A DNA stretch of 34,680 nucleotides from JACVRU01 sp040902725 (GTDB taxonomy: Bacteria > Actinomycetota > Thermoleophilia > Gaiellales > Gaiellaceae). Numbering within the stretch: position 1 is the first letter of the stretch; each line of letters starts with the position of its first letter. The stretch covers positions 1-34,680 of the forward strand of contig JBBDWU010000023.1 of NCBI GenBank assembly GCA_040902725.1. The letters run 5' to 3'. The notes below the pieces were generated by a model, which was given only the letters and a program-made list of their open reading frames with translations, did no database searches and was not told the origin of the DNA. Shown piece by piece: positions 25,114 to 33,155 of the stretch. Both the position numbers and the translations under genes were made by a program.

Positions 25114-25144
25114 CTTCGCGCCCCCGGCTGATTTGATCAGTGGC

Positions 25145-25969
25145 GTGACGGAAGCGAGTGCGGCCGCAATGCCGGCCGGCGGGGAGGTCGTCCGCTGCGA
25201 GGCCGTCCGGAAGAGCTTCGGGGACAACCTGGTGCTCGACGGGATCGACCTCAGCGTGACTGCGGGCGAGGTGCTCGTCGTGATCGGGCGCAGCGGCAGC
25301 GGCAAGAGCACCCTCTTGCGCTGCATCAACCTGCTCGAGCCCATCCAGGGCGGGCGCATCCTGCTCGAGGGCGAGGAGATAACGCGGAAGGGCGCCGACG
25401 TCTCCGCTATCCGGCAGCGGATCGGGATCGTGTTCCAGCAGTTCAACCTCTTCCCCCACCTGACCGCCATCGACAACCTGACGCTCGCGGCGAGGCGGGT
25501 GCGGCGGCACCCGCGCGACCAGGCGGAGGAACGGGCGCGCGCTCTGCTCGACCGCGTCGGCCTGGCGGAGAAGGCCGACCAGCATCCGCACCAGCTCTCG
25601 GGCGGGCAGCAGCAGCGGGTCGCCATCGCGCGGGCGCTGATGATGGACCCGCACGTGATGCTCTTCGACGAGGTCACGTCGGCGCTCGACCCCGAGCTCG
25701 TCGGCGAGGTGCTCGTCGTGGTCCGCGACCTCGCCCGCGAGCTCGGGATGACCATGATCGTCGTCACCCACGAGATGCAATTTGCCCGCGAGGTGGGGGA
25801 CCGCCTCGTGTTCATGGACCAGGGCCGGATCGTCGAAGAGGGCAAGCCGGCCGACATGCTCGACAACCCCCGGCAGGAGGAGACACGAACGTTCCTTCGG
25901 CGCACGCTGCAACTCGCCGACTCCCTGGAGGAGCTGGCCGTAGAACAACATCAAGGAGGAAGCACATGA
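25145..25969 (+). CDS. Polar amino-acid ABC transporter ATP-binding protein
   Basis: The ATPase (274 residues) of a GlnQ/HisP-type importer. Motifs in order: Walker A GRSGSGKST, Q-loop VFQQFNLFPHLTA, signature LSGGQQQR, Walker B VMLFDEVTSALDPELVGEV, switch His VVTHEMQFA. FNLFPHLT and DEVTSALDPE are typical of the polar amino-acid uptake group. The GTG at 25145 is used; ATG 25169 is the alternative and leaves the domain complete. The stop overlaps the binding-protein start as ATGA. The C-terminus is about 25 residues longer than usual and includes the sequence that carries the next gene's ribosome binding site. Confidence 0.94.
   Translation: MTEASAAAMPAGGEVVRCEAVRKSFGDNLVLDGIDLSVTAGEVLVVIGRSGSGKSTLLRCINLLEPIQGGRILLEGEEITRKGADVSAIRQRIGIVFQQFNLFPHLTAIDNLTLAARRVRRHPRDQAEERARALLDRVGLAEKADQHPHQLSGGQQQRVAIARALMMDPHVMLFDEVTSALDPELVGEVLVVVRDLARELGMTMIVVTHEMQFAREVGDRLVFMDQGRIVEEGKPADMLDNPRQEETRTFLRRTLQLADSLEELAVEQHQGGST
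25953..25960 (+). promoter_or_regulatory. Strong ribosome binding site for the binding-protein gene
   Basis: AAGGAGGA lies five bases before the ATG at 25966, within the ATPase coding end. It is one of the best matches in a window where most genes have weak sites, and it fits the high amount of binding protein that such importers need. Confidence 0.75.
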
Positions 25970-26877
25970 AGCGATTCACACTCGTCCTCGCCCTTGCGGC
26001 CGCGGCAACCGCCGCGCTCGCTTCGGGGGCGCTCTCGGCCCCGACGGCCGACGCCGTCACTGCGCGGCCCACGGCCAGGGTCGCGACGCTCCCGCCGCTG
26101 CCGGCCGCGGTCCGGGCCCGCAAGCGGTGGAACGTCGGCATCAAGTGCGACGCGCCGCCGTTCGGCTACATCAACGTCCGCGGCCAGCACGCCGGCGTGG
26201 ACATCGACATCGCGAAGTGGTTCGCCCGCTTCGCCTTCGGCAACGCCAGCCGCGTGTCCTACACGTGCGCTCCGACTCCCGCCCGCGAGGGCCTGATCAA
26301 CAGCGACCGCGTCGACGTCGTGATCGCGACGTTCACCTACACGACCGACCGTGACACGCGGATCGACTTCTCGCGCGCCTACTACAAGGCCACGGGACGT
26401 CTGCTCGTCCGCAGGGACGGCCCGGTCAACTCGCTCAACGACATCGCGAACAGGACCGTCTCGACCACCAGCGGCTCGATCTACGACCGCTGGCTGAAGA
26501 ACTGCTTCAAGAGCACGACCCCCATCGTCACCGACAGCTTCACGAACGCGCTACTCGCGTTCAAGGACCGCCGGGCTGACGCGATGATGTGGGACGACAC
26601 GGCCCTCCTCGGCCAGGCCGCGGTCGACCGCGGGCTGAAGCTGACGGGCGACCTCTTCCTCGCGCTGCCCTACGGCATCGGCATGAAGCAGGGCAACACG
26701 GCGATGAAGCGCTGGGTCGACTCGCGGCTCAACCTCATGAAGAAGAGGGACCTCTTCTTCCCCATCCTCAAGAACCACATCCCGCCGCGGGACGTGCCCA
26801 CGTTCGGGAAGAACATCCTGCGGCCGACGCAGAACTTCACGTACACGCAGGGGTCGCCCGAGACCACTTGCCCGTAA
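25966..26877 (+). CDS. Amino-acid ABC transporter substrate-binding protein (family 3)
   Basis: A 303-residue exported binding protein. The signal peptide covers about residues 1-30 (MKRFTLVLALAAAATAALASG, no lipobox cysteine), followed by a Pro/Ala-rich spacer. The mature domain has the family 3 pattern: WNVGIKCDAPPFGYIN, GVDIDIAKWFARFAFG, NSDRVDVVIATFTYTTDRDTRIDFSRAYYKATGRLLV, and a second lobe with DRRADAMMWDD. The Asp after the Arg-rich loop (DTRIDFS) usually helps bind the ligand amino group. Two cysteine pairs may form disulfides. The ligand is a polar amino acid but cannot be named. Confidence 0.92.
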   Translation: MKRFTLVLALAAAATAALASGALSAPTADAVTARPTARVATLPPLPAAVRARKRWNVGIKCDAPPFGYINVRGQHAGVDIDIAKWFARFAFGNASRVSYTCAPTPAREGLINSDRVDVVIATFTYTTDRDTRIDFSRAYYKATGRLLVRRDGPVNSLNDIANRTVSTTSGSIYDRWLKNCFKSTTPIVTDSFTNALLAFKDRRADAMMWDDTALLGQAAVDRGLKLTGDLFLALPYGIGMKQGNTAMKRWVDSRLNLMKKRDLFFPILKNHIPPRDVPTFGKNILRPTQNFTYTQGSPETTCP

Positions 26878-26890
26878 CGACCGCTACGGG

Positions 26891-26915
26891 AGCGGCCGCG
26901 AACTCCGCGGCCGCT
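26891..26915 (+). terminator. Perfect GC hairpin between binding protein and permease
   Basis: Ten-base perfect inverted arms (26891-26900 and 26906-26915) enclose a 5-nt loop, 14 bases after the binding-protein stop. Such hairpins in importer operons partly end transcription or protect the upstream mRNA, so binding protein exceeds permease. What follows is lost in the N gap, so a U-tract cannot be checked. Confidence 0.65.
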
Positions 26916-26944
26916 NNNNNNNNNNCCCCCCCCCCCCCCCCCCC
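26916..26944. other. Assembly gap: 10 N followed by 19 C
   Basis: Ten unknown bases follow the hairpin directly, then an uninterrupted run of 19 C before the permease gene. The run is probably a sequencing or gap-fill artefact at a hard-to-read hairpin. True distance between the two genes is therefore unknown, and a promoter or small gene could be missing here. Confidence 0.9.
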
Positions 26945-26955
26945 GGCTCTTTCCG

Positions 26956-27630
26956 ATGATCGTCGCCGCCTGGGACTGGAGCTATTTCCGCACCAACGGG
27001 CCCGAGCTTGCCGAGGGGCTGTTGCGCACGCTCGAGGTCTCCGCGCTCGCCGTGGTGGGCGCGTTCTTCATCGGGGCCGTGCTCGGGGCTGCCCGCGCCC
27101 ACCGGATACCCGTGGTCAGCCAGCTCGCAGCGGTTTACGTCGAGGTCATTCGCAACACGCCGATCCTCGTCCAGATCTTCATCTTCTACTTCGGCCTGCC
27201 CCAGGTCGGCATCCGCCTGAGCGCGTTCACCGTCGCGCTGGTCGCGGTGACCGTCTGGGGCGGGGCCTTCAACATCGAGAACTTCCGCGCCGGCTTCGAG
27301 GCCGTGCCGTACCGCTTCCGGGAGGCGGGGCTAGCGCTCGGCTTCGGCCGGATGAGCACCTTCCTCAACGTGACGCTGCCGATCGGCGGGCGAATCTCGT
27401 TGCCCTCGACGATCAACACGTCGATCAGCGTCGTCAAGAACACGTCGCTGATGTACGTGATCGGCTACGCCGAGCTGACGACGACGGCGCTCCACATCCA
27501 CAACCTCTCGCCGCGCACCTGGGAGACGCTCGCGACGCTCGGCGTCGTCTACCTGGCCCTCGTCTGGTCGCTCTCCGCGCTCATCCGCGTCGTGGAAGCC
27601 CGCCTCGCGCTCCCGGAGGACACGCGATGA
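26956..27630 (+). CDS. Amino-acid ABC transporter permease (first)
   Basis: A 224-residue HisM/GlnP-type permease with about five membrane spans. The N-terminal TLEVSALAVVGAFFIGAVLGAAR and VYVEVIRNTPILVQIFIFYFGLPQ are the standard family motifs; the EAA loop, which docks the ATPase, reads EAGLALGFGRMSTFLNVTLPIG. The ATG at 26956 starts 11 bases after the C-run, so a few more N-terminal codons could lie in the gap, but family alignment needs none. The ATGA overlap with the second permease gene shows co-translation. Confidence 0.92.
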   Translation: MIVAAWDWSYFRTNGPELAEGLLRTLEVSALAVVGAFFIGAVLGAARAHRIPVVSQLAAVYVEVIRNTPILVQIFIFYFGLPQVGIRLSAFTVALVAVTVWGGAFNIENFRAGFEAVPYRFREAGLALGFGRMSTFLNVTLPIGGRISLPSTINTSISVVKNTSLMYVIGYAELTTTALHIHNLSPRTWETLATLGVVYLALVWSLSALIRVVEARLALPEDTR

Positions 27631-28304
27631 GCTTGCCCGAGTGGGTCGAGCCGGTCGCGCGCTACATGGCGACGGAAGGGCTGAAGGGAACGGCGCGCAT
27701 CGCGGCGTTCTCGCTCGTGGGCAGCCTCCTGATCGGGATGACGCTCGGGACGCTGCTCACGATTCGCTTCGCGCCCAGCCGCGCCCTGATCCGTTCCTAC
27801 ATCGAGGTCTGGCGCGGGCTGCCGATTCTCGTCACGCTCTTCGTCGTCTACCTCGGCCTGCCCTCGTTCGGCGTGCGCTTCGACCCGTTCACGTCGGCGT
27901 CGATCGCGCTGACCCTGTGGGGCAGCGCCCAGGTCGCCGAGGCCACCCGAGGCGCCGTCCAGTCGATCCCGCGCGAGCAGCACGAGGCGGCGTCGGCGCT
28001 CGGCTTCGGCTGGGTCGGCCGGCACGCGTTCGTGATCCTGCCTCAGGCGTACCGGCGGCTGATCCCGCCGCTGGTGGGCCTGCTCGTGAACATCCTCCAG
28101 AACACGACGATCGCGCAGATCATCGGCGCCACGGAGCTGCTGGAGAGCGGCGAGCAGTCGTACGAGCGGCTGACCTCGCCGCCGCCGGTCGGCCCCGGCG
28201 AGATCCACGCCCTCGAGATCTACCTCGGCGTGGCCGCCGTGTTCTTCGTCCTCTCCTTCCCGCTCACGCGACTGGCCGGCTATCTCGAGCGGAGGCTGGT
28301 ATGA
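27627..28304 (+). CDS. Amino-acid ABC transporter permease (second)
   Basis: A 225-residue permease of the same family, so the channel is probably a heterodimer of the two. Motifs: AAFSLVGSLLIGMTLGTLL, IRSYIEVWRGLPILVTLFVVYLGLP, and the EAA loop EAASALGFGWVGRHAFVILPQAY. Five membrane spans are apparent. It starts in an ATGA overlap with the first permease and ends in an ATGA overlap with the PLP enzyme gene, so the operon continues without a break. Open frame upstream to 26589 is antiphase. Confidence 0.93.
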   Translation: MSLPEWVEPVARYMATEGLKGTARIAAFSLVGSLLIGMTLGTLLTIRFAPSRALIRSYIEVWRGLPILVTLFVVYLGLPSFGVRFDPFTSASIALTLWGSAQVAEATRGAVQSIPREQHEAASALGFGWVGRHAFVILPQAYRRLIPPLVGLLVNILQNTTIAQIIGATELLESGEQSYERLTSPPPVGPGEIHALEIYLGVAAVFFVLSFPLTRLAGYLERRLV

Positions 28305-29476
28305 GCGCGGACTGGCTCCCCTACGAGCGGGGCGCGCTGCTGACCGGGACGGAGTCCGACTTCGCCAAGCTGCGTGCGGCCTGGCGGATCCTGGCCCGCC
28401 GCTCCCGCGACGGCCGCGTCTTCGACTTCACCGGGCTCGTCCGGTCGCTCGACCTCGGCGACACGCCGCCGTTCGCGCTCGACGACGAGCTCGCGCCAGC
28501 GCTCTACGGCGAACGGCTGACCGAGCTGGCGCTCGAGCATCTGGGCGGCGTGCCGGGGCGGGACGACGTCTTCGTCGCGAACCGGCTGACCGCGGCGGTC
28601 GTGGCGGCGATGCAGGTGCTCGTGCGGCCGGGCTCCCGCGTGGTCGGCGTCTCCCCGAGCTACACGCATCCGGCCGTAATTCGCGCGGTCCGGCTCGCCG
28701 GGGGCGAGTTCGAGGACGGCGGCGCGGCCGAGGGGGCCGACCTGGTCGTGCTGACGCGGCTCGCGGTCACCTACGAGCTGCTGCCCGACGAGGAGCTCGG
28801 CCGGTCCTACGACTCGCCGGTCTTCGTGGACGACGCCGGCGGCGCGCGCGTGGGGCCGGCTGTCTTCGGCCAGCCGCGGACGCTGGAGCTGGGGGCCGAG
28901 CTCGGCGCCACCGGGCTCGACAAGTACGGCACGACGGGCCCGCGGCTCGGGCTGCTCGCCGGCCGGGCGGAGCTCGTGGCGGAGATCCGCGCCCGCGCGA
29001 TCGAGCTCGGGCTCGAGGCGAGGCCGATGCTCTACCCCGCGGTGGTGCGGTCGCTGGAGTCGTATCGCCCCGAGCGCGTGCGCGAGCTGGTCGCGGCGAC
29101 GGCGGCCGTGGGCGAGGCCCTGGCCGAGCGGCTGGGAGAGTGGGTCGTGCGAACGCCGGTGGCGGTGCGGCTGGAGGGCGAGGCGATCCTCGCGGAGGGG
29201 TTGCGCCGCGCTGGCCTGGCGGAGGCGCCGCTCGTGCCGATCGAGGCCACGGCTGCGCTGGCGATGGTGCTCCTGCGCGACCACGGGATCCTGACCGTCC
29301 ACTTCGCGGCGCTGCCGCCCGGGACGGCGGCGCTGCTCCTGAAGTTCCTCCCGCCGGAGACGCTCGAGCGCTTCGGCGGGGCTGAGGCATTCGCGCGCGC
29401 GGTCGACGAGTCGCTCGACGAGGTGGCGCGCCTGCTGAAGCGGCCCGCGGAGCTTCGGGACCTTCTCGCGGGCTGA
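28301..29476 (+). CDS. PLP-dependent fold-type I enzyme, SelA/aminotransferase-like, coupled to the transporter
   Basis: A 391-residue protein with the layout of fold-type I PLP enzymes: a cofactor-phosphate region VFVANRLTAAVVAAMQVLVRPGSRVVGVSPSYTHPAVIRAVRLAG (residues 90-134), the pyridine-binding Asp in FVDDAGGARV (177-178), and the likely Schiff-base lysine K208 in TGLDKYGTTGPRLGLLAG. The pattern is closest to SelA-like and beta-eliminating members, not classic transaminases. The substrate is unknown. Its start overlaps the permease stop by 4 bases (ATGA), which suggests that it acts on the imported amino acid, for example by deamination, racemisation or elimination. That link is inference. 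Confidence 0.72.
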   Translation: MSADWLPYERGALLTGTESDFAKLRAAWRILARRSRDGRVFDFTGLVRSLDLGDTPPFALDDELAPALYGERLTELALEHLGGVPGRDDVFVANRLTAAVVAAMQVLVRPGSRVVGVSPSYTHPAVIRAVRLAGGEFEDGGAAEGADLVVLTRLAVTYELLPDEELGRSYDSPVFVDDAGGARVGPAVFGQPRTLELGAELGATGLDKYGTTGPRLGLLAGRAELVAEIRARAIELGLEARPMLYPAVVRSLESYRPERVRELVAATAAVGEALAERLGEWVVRTPVAVRLEGEAILAEGLRRAGLAEAPLVPIEATAALAMVLLRDHGILTVHFAALPPGTAALLLKFLPPETLERFGGAEAFARAVDESLDEVARLLKRPAELRDLLAG

Positions 29477-29485
29477 AAGCGGTGC

Positions 29486-29491
29486 TACTGT
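29486..29491 (+). promoter_or_regulatory. Possible -10 element of the subtilase gene
   Basis: TACTGT ends nine bases before the TTG start at 29501, consistent with a leaderless transcript. It lies just after the PLP enzyme stop. No -35 box is assigned. Confidence 0.3.
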
Positions 29492-29500
29492 AGGGCCGGG

Positions 29501-31366
29501 TTGGGACGGAAGCTGCGGCCGGGGATCGTCTTCTTCGTGGGCACCGTGCTCGCGCTCGCGGGCGCCGTCGGGGCGCGCTCCGGCGGCGGCAAGGACGAGC
29601 GGCCGGCCAAGGCCGACCGCGACGCGGCCACGATCCTCGTCAAGTTCGCCGCGGACGCCGACGCGAGCGAGGAGATCGCGGCGATCGGCGACGAGCCGCT
29701 CGGCAAGACGAAGAACCGCGTCCACGTCGTCAAGGTCAAGGCCGGCAAGGACCTCGACGAGCGGCTCGCCGAGTACCGCTCCCGCTCCGACGTCCTCTTC
29801 GCCGAGCCGAACTACCTCGCCCACGCGAGCGCGCTCGGCGCGCCTGCCGATCCGTCGTACTCGCAGCAGTGGGCCCTGCCGAAGATCCAGGCGCTCGACG
29901 GCTGGTCGCTCTATCCCGGCGCCTACGGGACCTCAGGCGGGCCGACCATCGCGGTCGTCGACACCGGCGTCCAGTCGACCCACCCCGACCTGGCCGGCCA
30001 GGTGGACACGGCCAACGCGGCGAACTGCGTCAACTCCTCGAGCACCTGCGCGAGCGCCTCGGGGCTCGACGACGAGGGCCACGGGACGCACGTGGCCGGC
30101 ATCGCGGCCGCGGCGACGAACAACGGCACGGGCGTCGCCGGCACCGCTTTCTCGTCACTCGTGATGCCCGTGAAGGCGCTCGACTCGGGTGGCTCGGGCA
30201 CCTATGCGGCGATCGCCAACGGCATCCTCTGGGCCTCCGGCCGCGGCGCCCGCGTGATCAACCTCAGCCTCGGGGGCTACTCGTACTCGGCGACGCTCTG
30301 CGACGCGGTCGCGCAAGCGACCGCAGCCGGCGCGCTGGTCGTCGCGGCGGCCGGGAACGAGGGCACGTCGAAGACGATTTACCCGGCCGGCTGCCCCGGC
30401 GCGGTCGGCGTCGCCGCGACGAGCCAGACCGACGGCTCGCCCTCGTGGTCGAACTACGGCGCGCCCGACGTCTTCGTCTCTGCGCCAGGCGTCTCGATCT
30501 ACTCCACGTACCCGACCAGCTCGTACGCGTCGCTCTCGGGCACGTCGATGGCGACCCCGTTCGTGGCGGGGCTTTCGGCGCTGCTCTTCGGCCAGGTGCC
30601 GTCGCGCACGCCAGCGGACGTCAAGGTCGTGCTCGCGAGCACGGCCGACAAGGTCGGCGGGGTCACCTACGGCTCCACCGACCCGTACGGGACGTGCGGC
30701 TGCAGCTTCCATCCCTGGTACGGCTACGGACGGATCAACCTCTATCGCGCGCTCGGCGCCGCCGGCCCCGCCCAGCCGGGTTACTCGCTCGCCGTCACGC
30801 CGGCGAGCCGGACAGTGACCGCCGGGGCCGGGACCACTTACAGCGTGGACATCACGCCCAGCGGCGGCTTCGCGGAGACGGTGTCGCTCACGGTCGCGGG
30901 CCTCCCGAGCGGCGCGAGTGCGAGCTTCTCCCCGAACCCGACCTCGAGCTCGTCCACGCTGTCAGTCGCGACGAGCGCCGCCACGCCGGCGGGCACTTAC
31001 CCGCTCACGATCGGCGGCACGAGCGAGAGCGGCGTCGCGCGGACGACGTCGGCCACGCTCACCGTGGAGCAGCCCGGGTTCACGGTGGCGGCTTCGCCCA
31101 CATACGTCTCCGTCAAGCGCCGCAATAGCGCGAGCTACAGCATCGCCGTGGCGCGCACCGGCGGCTTCTCGAGTCCGGTCGCCCTCAGCGTGAGCGGGCT
31201 GCCCGCGAACACGACCGCGGCCTTCACGCCGAACCCTGCGACGGATTCCGCGACCTTCGTCGTCGCGACCTCCTCCTCGACGCGGAAGGGAACCTACGTG
31301 CTGACCCTCACCGGCACCGCTGGCGGTCTGAGCCGCACGGTGCAGGTAACGCTCAAGGTCGGCTAG
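29501..31366 (+). CDS. Secreted subtilisin-like serine protease with C-terminal Ig-like repeats
   Basis: A 621-residue exported protease with TTG start. A hydrophobic signal segment (residues 8-25) is followed by an I9-like propeptide (ATILVKFAADADASEE to FAEPNYLA). The S8 catalytic domain has Asp154 (AVVDTGVQ), His194 (GHGTHVAGI) and Ser349 (SGTSMATPFVAG), with the oxyanion Asn in AAAGNEG. A Cys-rich loop (GTCGCSF) closes the domain. Two related repeats of about 95 residues follow, each with GGF-ETVSLTVAGLPSGASASFSPNP or its equivalent; they are beta-sandwich modules probably for surface or polymer binding. No cell-wall anchor is seen. Length is normal. Confidence 0.93.
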   Translation: MGRKLRPGIVFFVGTVLALAGAVGARSGGGKDERPAKADRDAATILVKFAADADASEEIAAIGDEPLGKTKNRVHVVKVKAGKDLDERLAEYRSRSDVLFAEPNYLAHASALGAPADPSYSQQWALPKIQALDGWSLYPGAYGTSGGPTIAVVDTGVQSTHPDLAGQVDTANAANCVNSSSTCASASGLDDEGHGTHVAGIAAAATNNGTGVAGTAFSSLVMPVKALDSGGSGTYAAIANGILWASGRGARVINLSLGGYSYSATLCDAVAQATAAGALVVAAAGNEGTSKTIYPAGCPGAVGVAATSQTDGSPSWSNYGAPDVFVSAPGVSIYSTYPTSSYASLSGTSMATPFVAGLSALLFGQVPSRTPADVKVVLASTADKVGGVTYGSTDPYGTCGCSFHPWYGYGRINLYRALGAAGPAQPGYSLAVTPASRTVTAGAGTTYSVDITPSGGFAETVSLTVAGLPSGASASFSPNPTSSSSTLSVATSAATPAGTYPLTIGGTSESGVARTTSATLTVEQPGFTVAASPTYVSVKRRNSASYSIAVARTGGFSSPVALSVSGLPANTTAAFTPNPATDSATFVVATSSSTRKGTYVLTLTGTAGGLSRTVQVTLKVG

Positions 31367-31432
31367 CCGCGCTCCCGTTTCGCCTCGGCCGCGGCGGGCA
31401 ATCCCTCCGGGTTCCCGACCGAAAGGGGTCTC

Positions 31433-31933
31433 ATGGCTGAGTTGACGAACCTGGAGGCGAAGCTGGCCGAGGTGGTCGGCCTGGCGATGGCGGCCCAGGA
31501 GGCCACGCGCAAGGTGGCCTCACTGGCCCGCGAGGAGAAGGCGACCGAGCTCGTGACCGAGCTGAAGCGGATGCAGGCCGAGTCGAAGGAGGCCGAGCGG
31601 CGAGGCACTCAGGTCGCCGCGGCGTTCGACGGCAAGAAGACCGCGGTGCTCGAGAAGGCGCGCGAGGTGAAGCAGAAGGCAGGCGAGATGCTCGAGAGCT
31701 ACCTGGACGAGAGCGCCGACGCGCTCGACGGCTTCGAGTTCCTGACCATGGCCGAGGCGGGCGAGGTGGGGCACTGGGAGATCCTCGGGACGCTGAACAG
31801 GCGCGCCCGCGACGCGAAGGTGCGCGAGCTCGTCTCCTGGGGCCTCCCGATCCAGAAGCGGCACCTGCGCGACGTGCGCGGCGCCTCCTTGCTGCTTGCG
31901 GGCGAGGAGGATCCCGACGAACCGGCCGAGTAG
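31433..31933 (+). CDS. Helical coiled-coil protein, function unknown
   Basis: A 166-residue, mostly alpha-helical, charged protein. Residues 1-95 read as a long coiled coil or four-helix-type bundle (LEAKLAEVVGLAMAAQEATRKVASLAREEKATELV); residues 100-155 include EFLTMAEAGEVGHWEILGTLNRRARD, which looks like a second helical pair as in ferritin-like or stress proteins. No metal-binding pattern is clear. The ATG has GAAAGGGG upstream. It lacks a signal peptide. Some mycobacterial-type stress proteins have this look, but I do not assign a family. Confidence 0.72.
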   Translation: MAELTNLEAKLAEVVGLAMAAQEATRKVASLAREEKATELVTELKRMQAESKEAERRGTQVAAAFDGKKTAVLEKAREVKQKAGEMLESYLDESADALDGFEFLTMAEAGEVGHWEILGTLNRRARDAKVRELVSWGLPIQKRHLRDVRGASLLLAGEEDPDEPAE

Positions 31934-32000
31934 CGTCTGGTCGGGGCGTTTCGGCGAACCTACTCGGCGGTGAGTCGAATCGCGGCGCCAGCTCTAACTT

Positions 32001-32034
32001 GACCTACTGAGCGGCCATGAAATCCAAACAGGTC
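32001..32034. repeat. Left 34-bp element before the fic gene
   Basis: Element: GACCTAC, eight variable bases, CATGAAA, then AACAGGTC at the end. GACCT and AGGTC are inverted arms spaced exactly as in the right copy (33085-33118). Two further AGGTC half-sites occur at 32057-32061 and 32078-32082, the latter just before the fic ATG at 32085. The cluster looks like an operator region or a recombination site. Confidence 0.6.
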
Positions 32035-32063
32035 CAAATTGTTAGGATTCGGACCGAGGTCAT

Positions 32064-33080
32064 GTGGGCGGACGGATAGGTCAAATGCCTAGAGGGCGTG
32101 GCCGCCCAAGCCGCGAGGAGGTTCTGCGCACTCTTGACCGCGCAATCGATGACCTCCGCAGCGTCGGCGGGTTGCCGCTTCCGGTCGAGGCGGACGCGAT
32201 CTGGGAGGGCATCTGGTATGAGGAGGCGCACCACTCGACGGCGATCGAGGGCAACACCCTCGTTCTCAAGGAGGTCGAGCGACTCCTCCGCGAAGGGAGA
32301 GCCGTCGGCGGCAAAGAGCTCGCTGAGTACCTCGAAGTCGAGGGCTACGCGAAGGCGGCGCAGTGGGTGTACGCACAGGCCGTCGACACATCTCCCGACT
32401 GGTCGGTCGGAGAGCGGATCAACCTGACCGAGCTGCGCGAGATCCACCGGCTCGTCGTCGAGCCGGCGTGGCTGCACTTGCCGCCGGAGGGCCTGGACCA
32501 GCGCGAAGGCCCCGGCTCGTTCCGTCAGCACGACATCCGTCCGTTCACCGGCGGGATGACACCGCCGCCGTTCCCGGAGGTGCCGGCGCTCGTCACGGAC
32601 TGGCTGGGCGACGCCAGTCGAGGGCCGGCCGACGGTCAGCATCCGATGCTGTTCGTGGCGGACAGCCACGCTCGGTTTGAGCGGATCCACCCCTTCCGCG
32701 ACGGGAACGGGAGAGTTGGCCGCCTGGCAACGAACCTCCTTCTTGTCCGGCACGGATATCCGCCTGCCGTCATCTACAAGCGCGATCGGACGCGGTATCT
32801 GAACGCCCTCAGGAGGGCGGATCGAGGCGACGCGGGGCCGCTCGCCGAGATCCTTGCGCGGGCGGTCACCGACGGCATCTACCGCTTCCTGCTTCCTGGC
32901 TTGGCGGGACCGCATCGACTCGTCCCGCTTCGCTCGCTGGCCGACGCCGAGCTCTCCGGCAACGCGCTCGCCGTCGCGGCCAAGCGAGGCCGGCTGCGTG
33001 CCGTTCGTCGGACGGATCAGTGGTACTCGACGAAACGGTGGGTCCAGGACTACAAGGACAGCCGCTACAAGCGTGCGTGA
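32064..33080 (+). CDS. Fic family protein with inhibitory helix and C-terminal DNA-binding-like tail
   Basis: A 338-residue Fic protein (331 if it starts at ATG 32085). Fic enzymes move AMP or another nucleotide group onto a target protein's hydroxyl. The active-site motif HPFRDGNGRVGR is complete, with catalytic H209. The inhibitory motif (S/T)xxxE(G/N) is present as STAIEGN (58-64), so activity is self-restrained (class II). The last 50 residues (LADAELSGNALAVAAKRGRLRAVRRTDQWYSTKRWVQDY) resemble the excisionase/MerR-like winged helix that follows Fic in some actinobacterial proteins. It is bracketed by two 34-base elements. Base use is less GC-rich than its neighbours, as in acquired genes. 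Confidence 0.88.
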   Translation: MGGRIGQMPRGRGRPSREEVLRTLDRAIDDLRSVGGLPLPVEADAIWEGIWYEEAHHSTAIEGNTLVLKEVERLLREGRAVGGKELAEYLEVEGYAKAAQWVYAQAVDTSPDWSVGERINLTELREIHRLVVEPAWLHLPPEGLDQREGPGSFRQHDIRPFTGGMTPPPFPEVPALVTDWLGDASRGPADGQHPMLFVADSHARFERIHPFRDGNGRVGRLATNLLLVRHGYPPAVIYKRDRTRYLNALRRADRGDAGPLAEILARAVTDGIYRFLLPGLAGPHRLVPLRSLADAELSGNALAVAAKRGRLRAVRRTDQWYSTKRWVQDYKDSRYKRA

Positions 33081-33084
33081 ATTC

Positions 33085-33118
33085 GACCTACGCGAACCTC
33101 ATGAAAGTCGAACAGGTC
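33085..33118. repeat. Right 34-bp element after the fic gene
   Basis: It matches the left element (32001-32034) at 23 of 34 positions in the same orientation; GACCTAC, CATGAAA and AACAGGTC are identical and equally spaced. It begins five bases after the fic stop. The pair flanks the gene as direct repeats. Confidence 0.6.
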
Positions 33119-33155
33119 AACTCCGCGCCTCGGTCGAACTGAGCGAAGAGGGAAG

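Noticed and set aside
23240..25954. Minus-strand open frame of 904 codons across the MoxR, DUF58 and ATPase genes
   Set aside because: It is antisense to well-supported genes, rich in Arg, Ala and Glu, and has no motif. In GC-rich coding DNA the opposite strand is often open by codon bias.
26926..26944. Poly-C run as a biological homopolymer or phase-variable tract
   Set aside because: It touches an N gap and lies outside any gene, so an assembly artefact is more likely.
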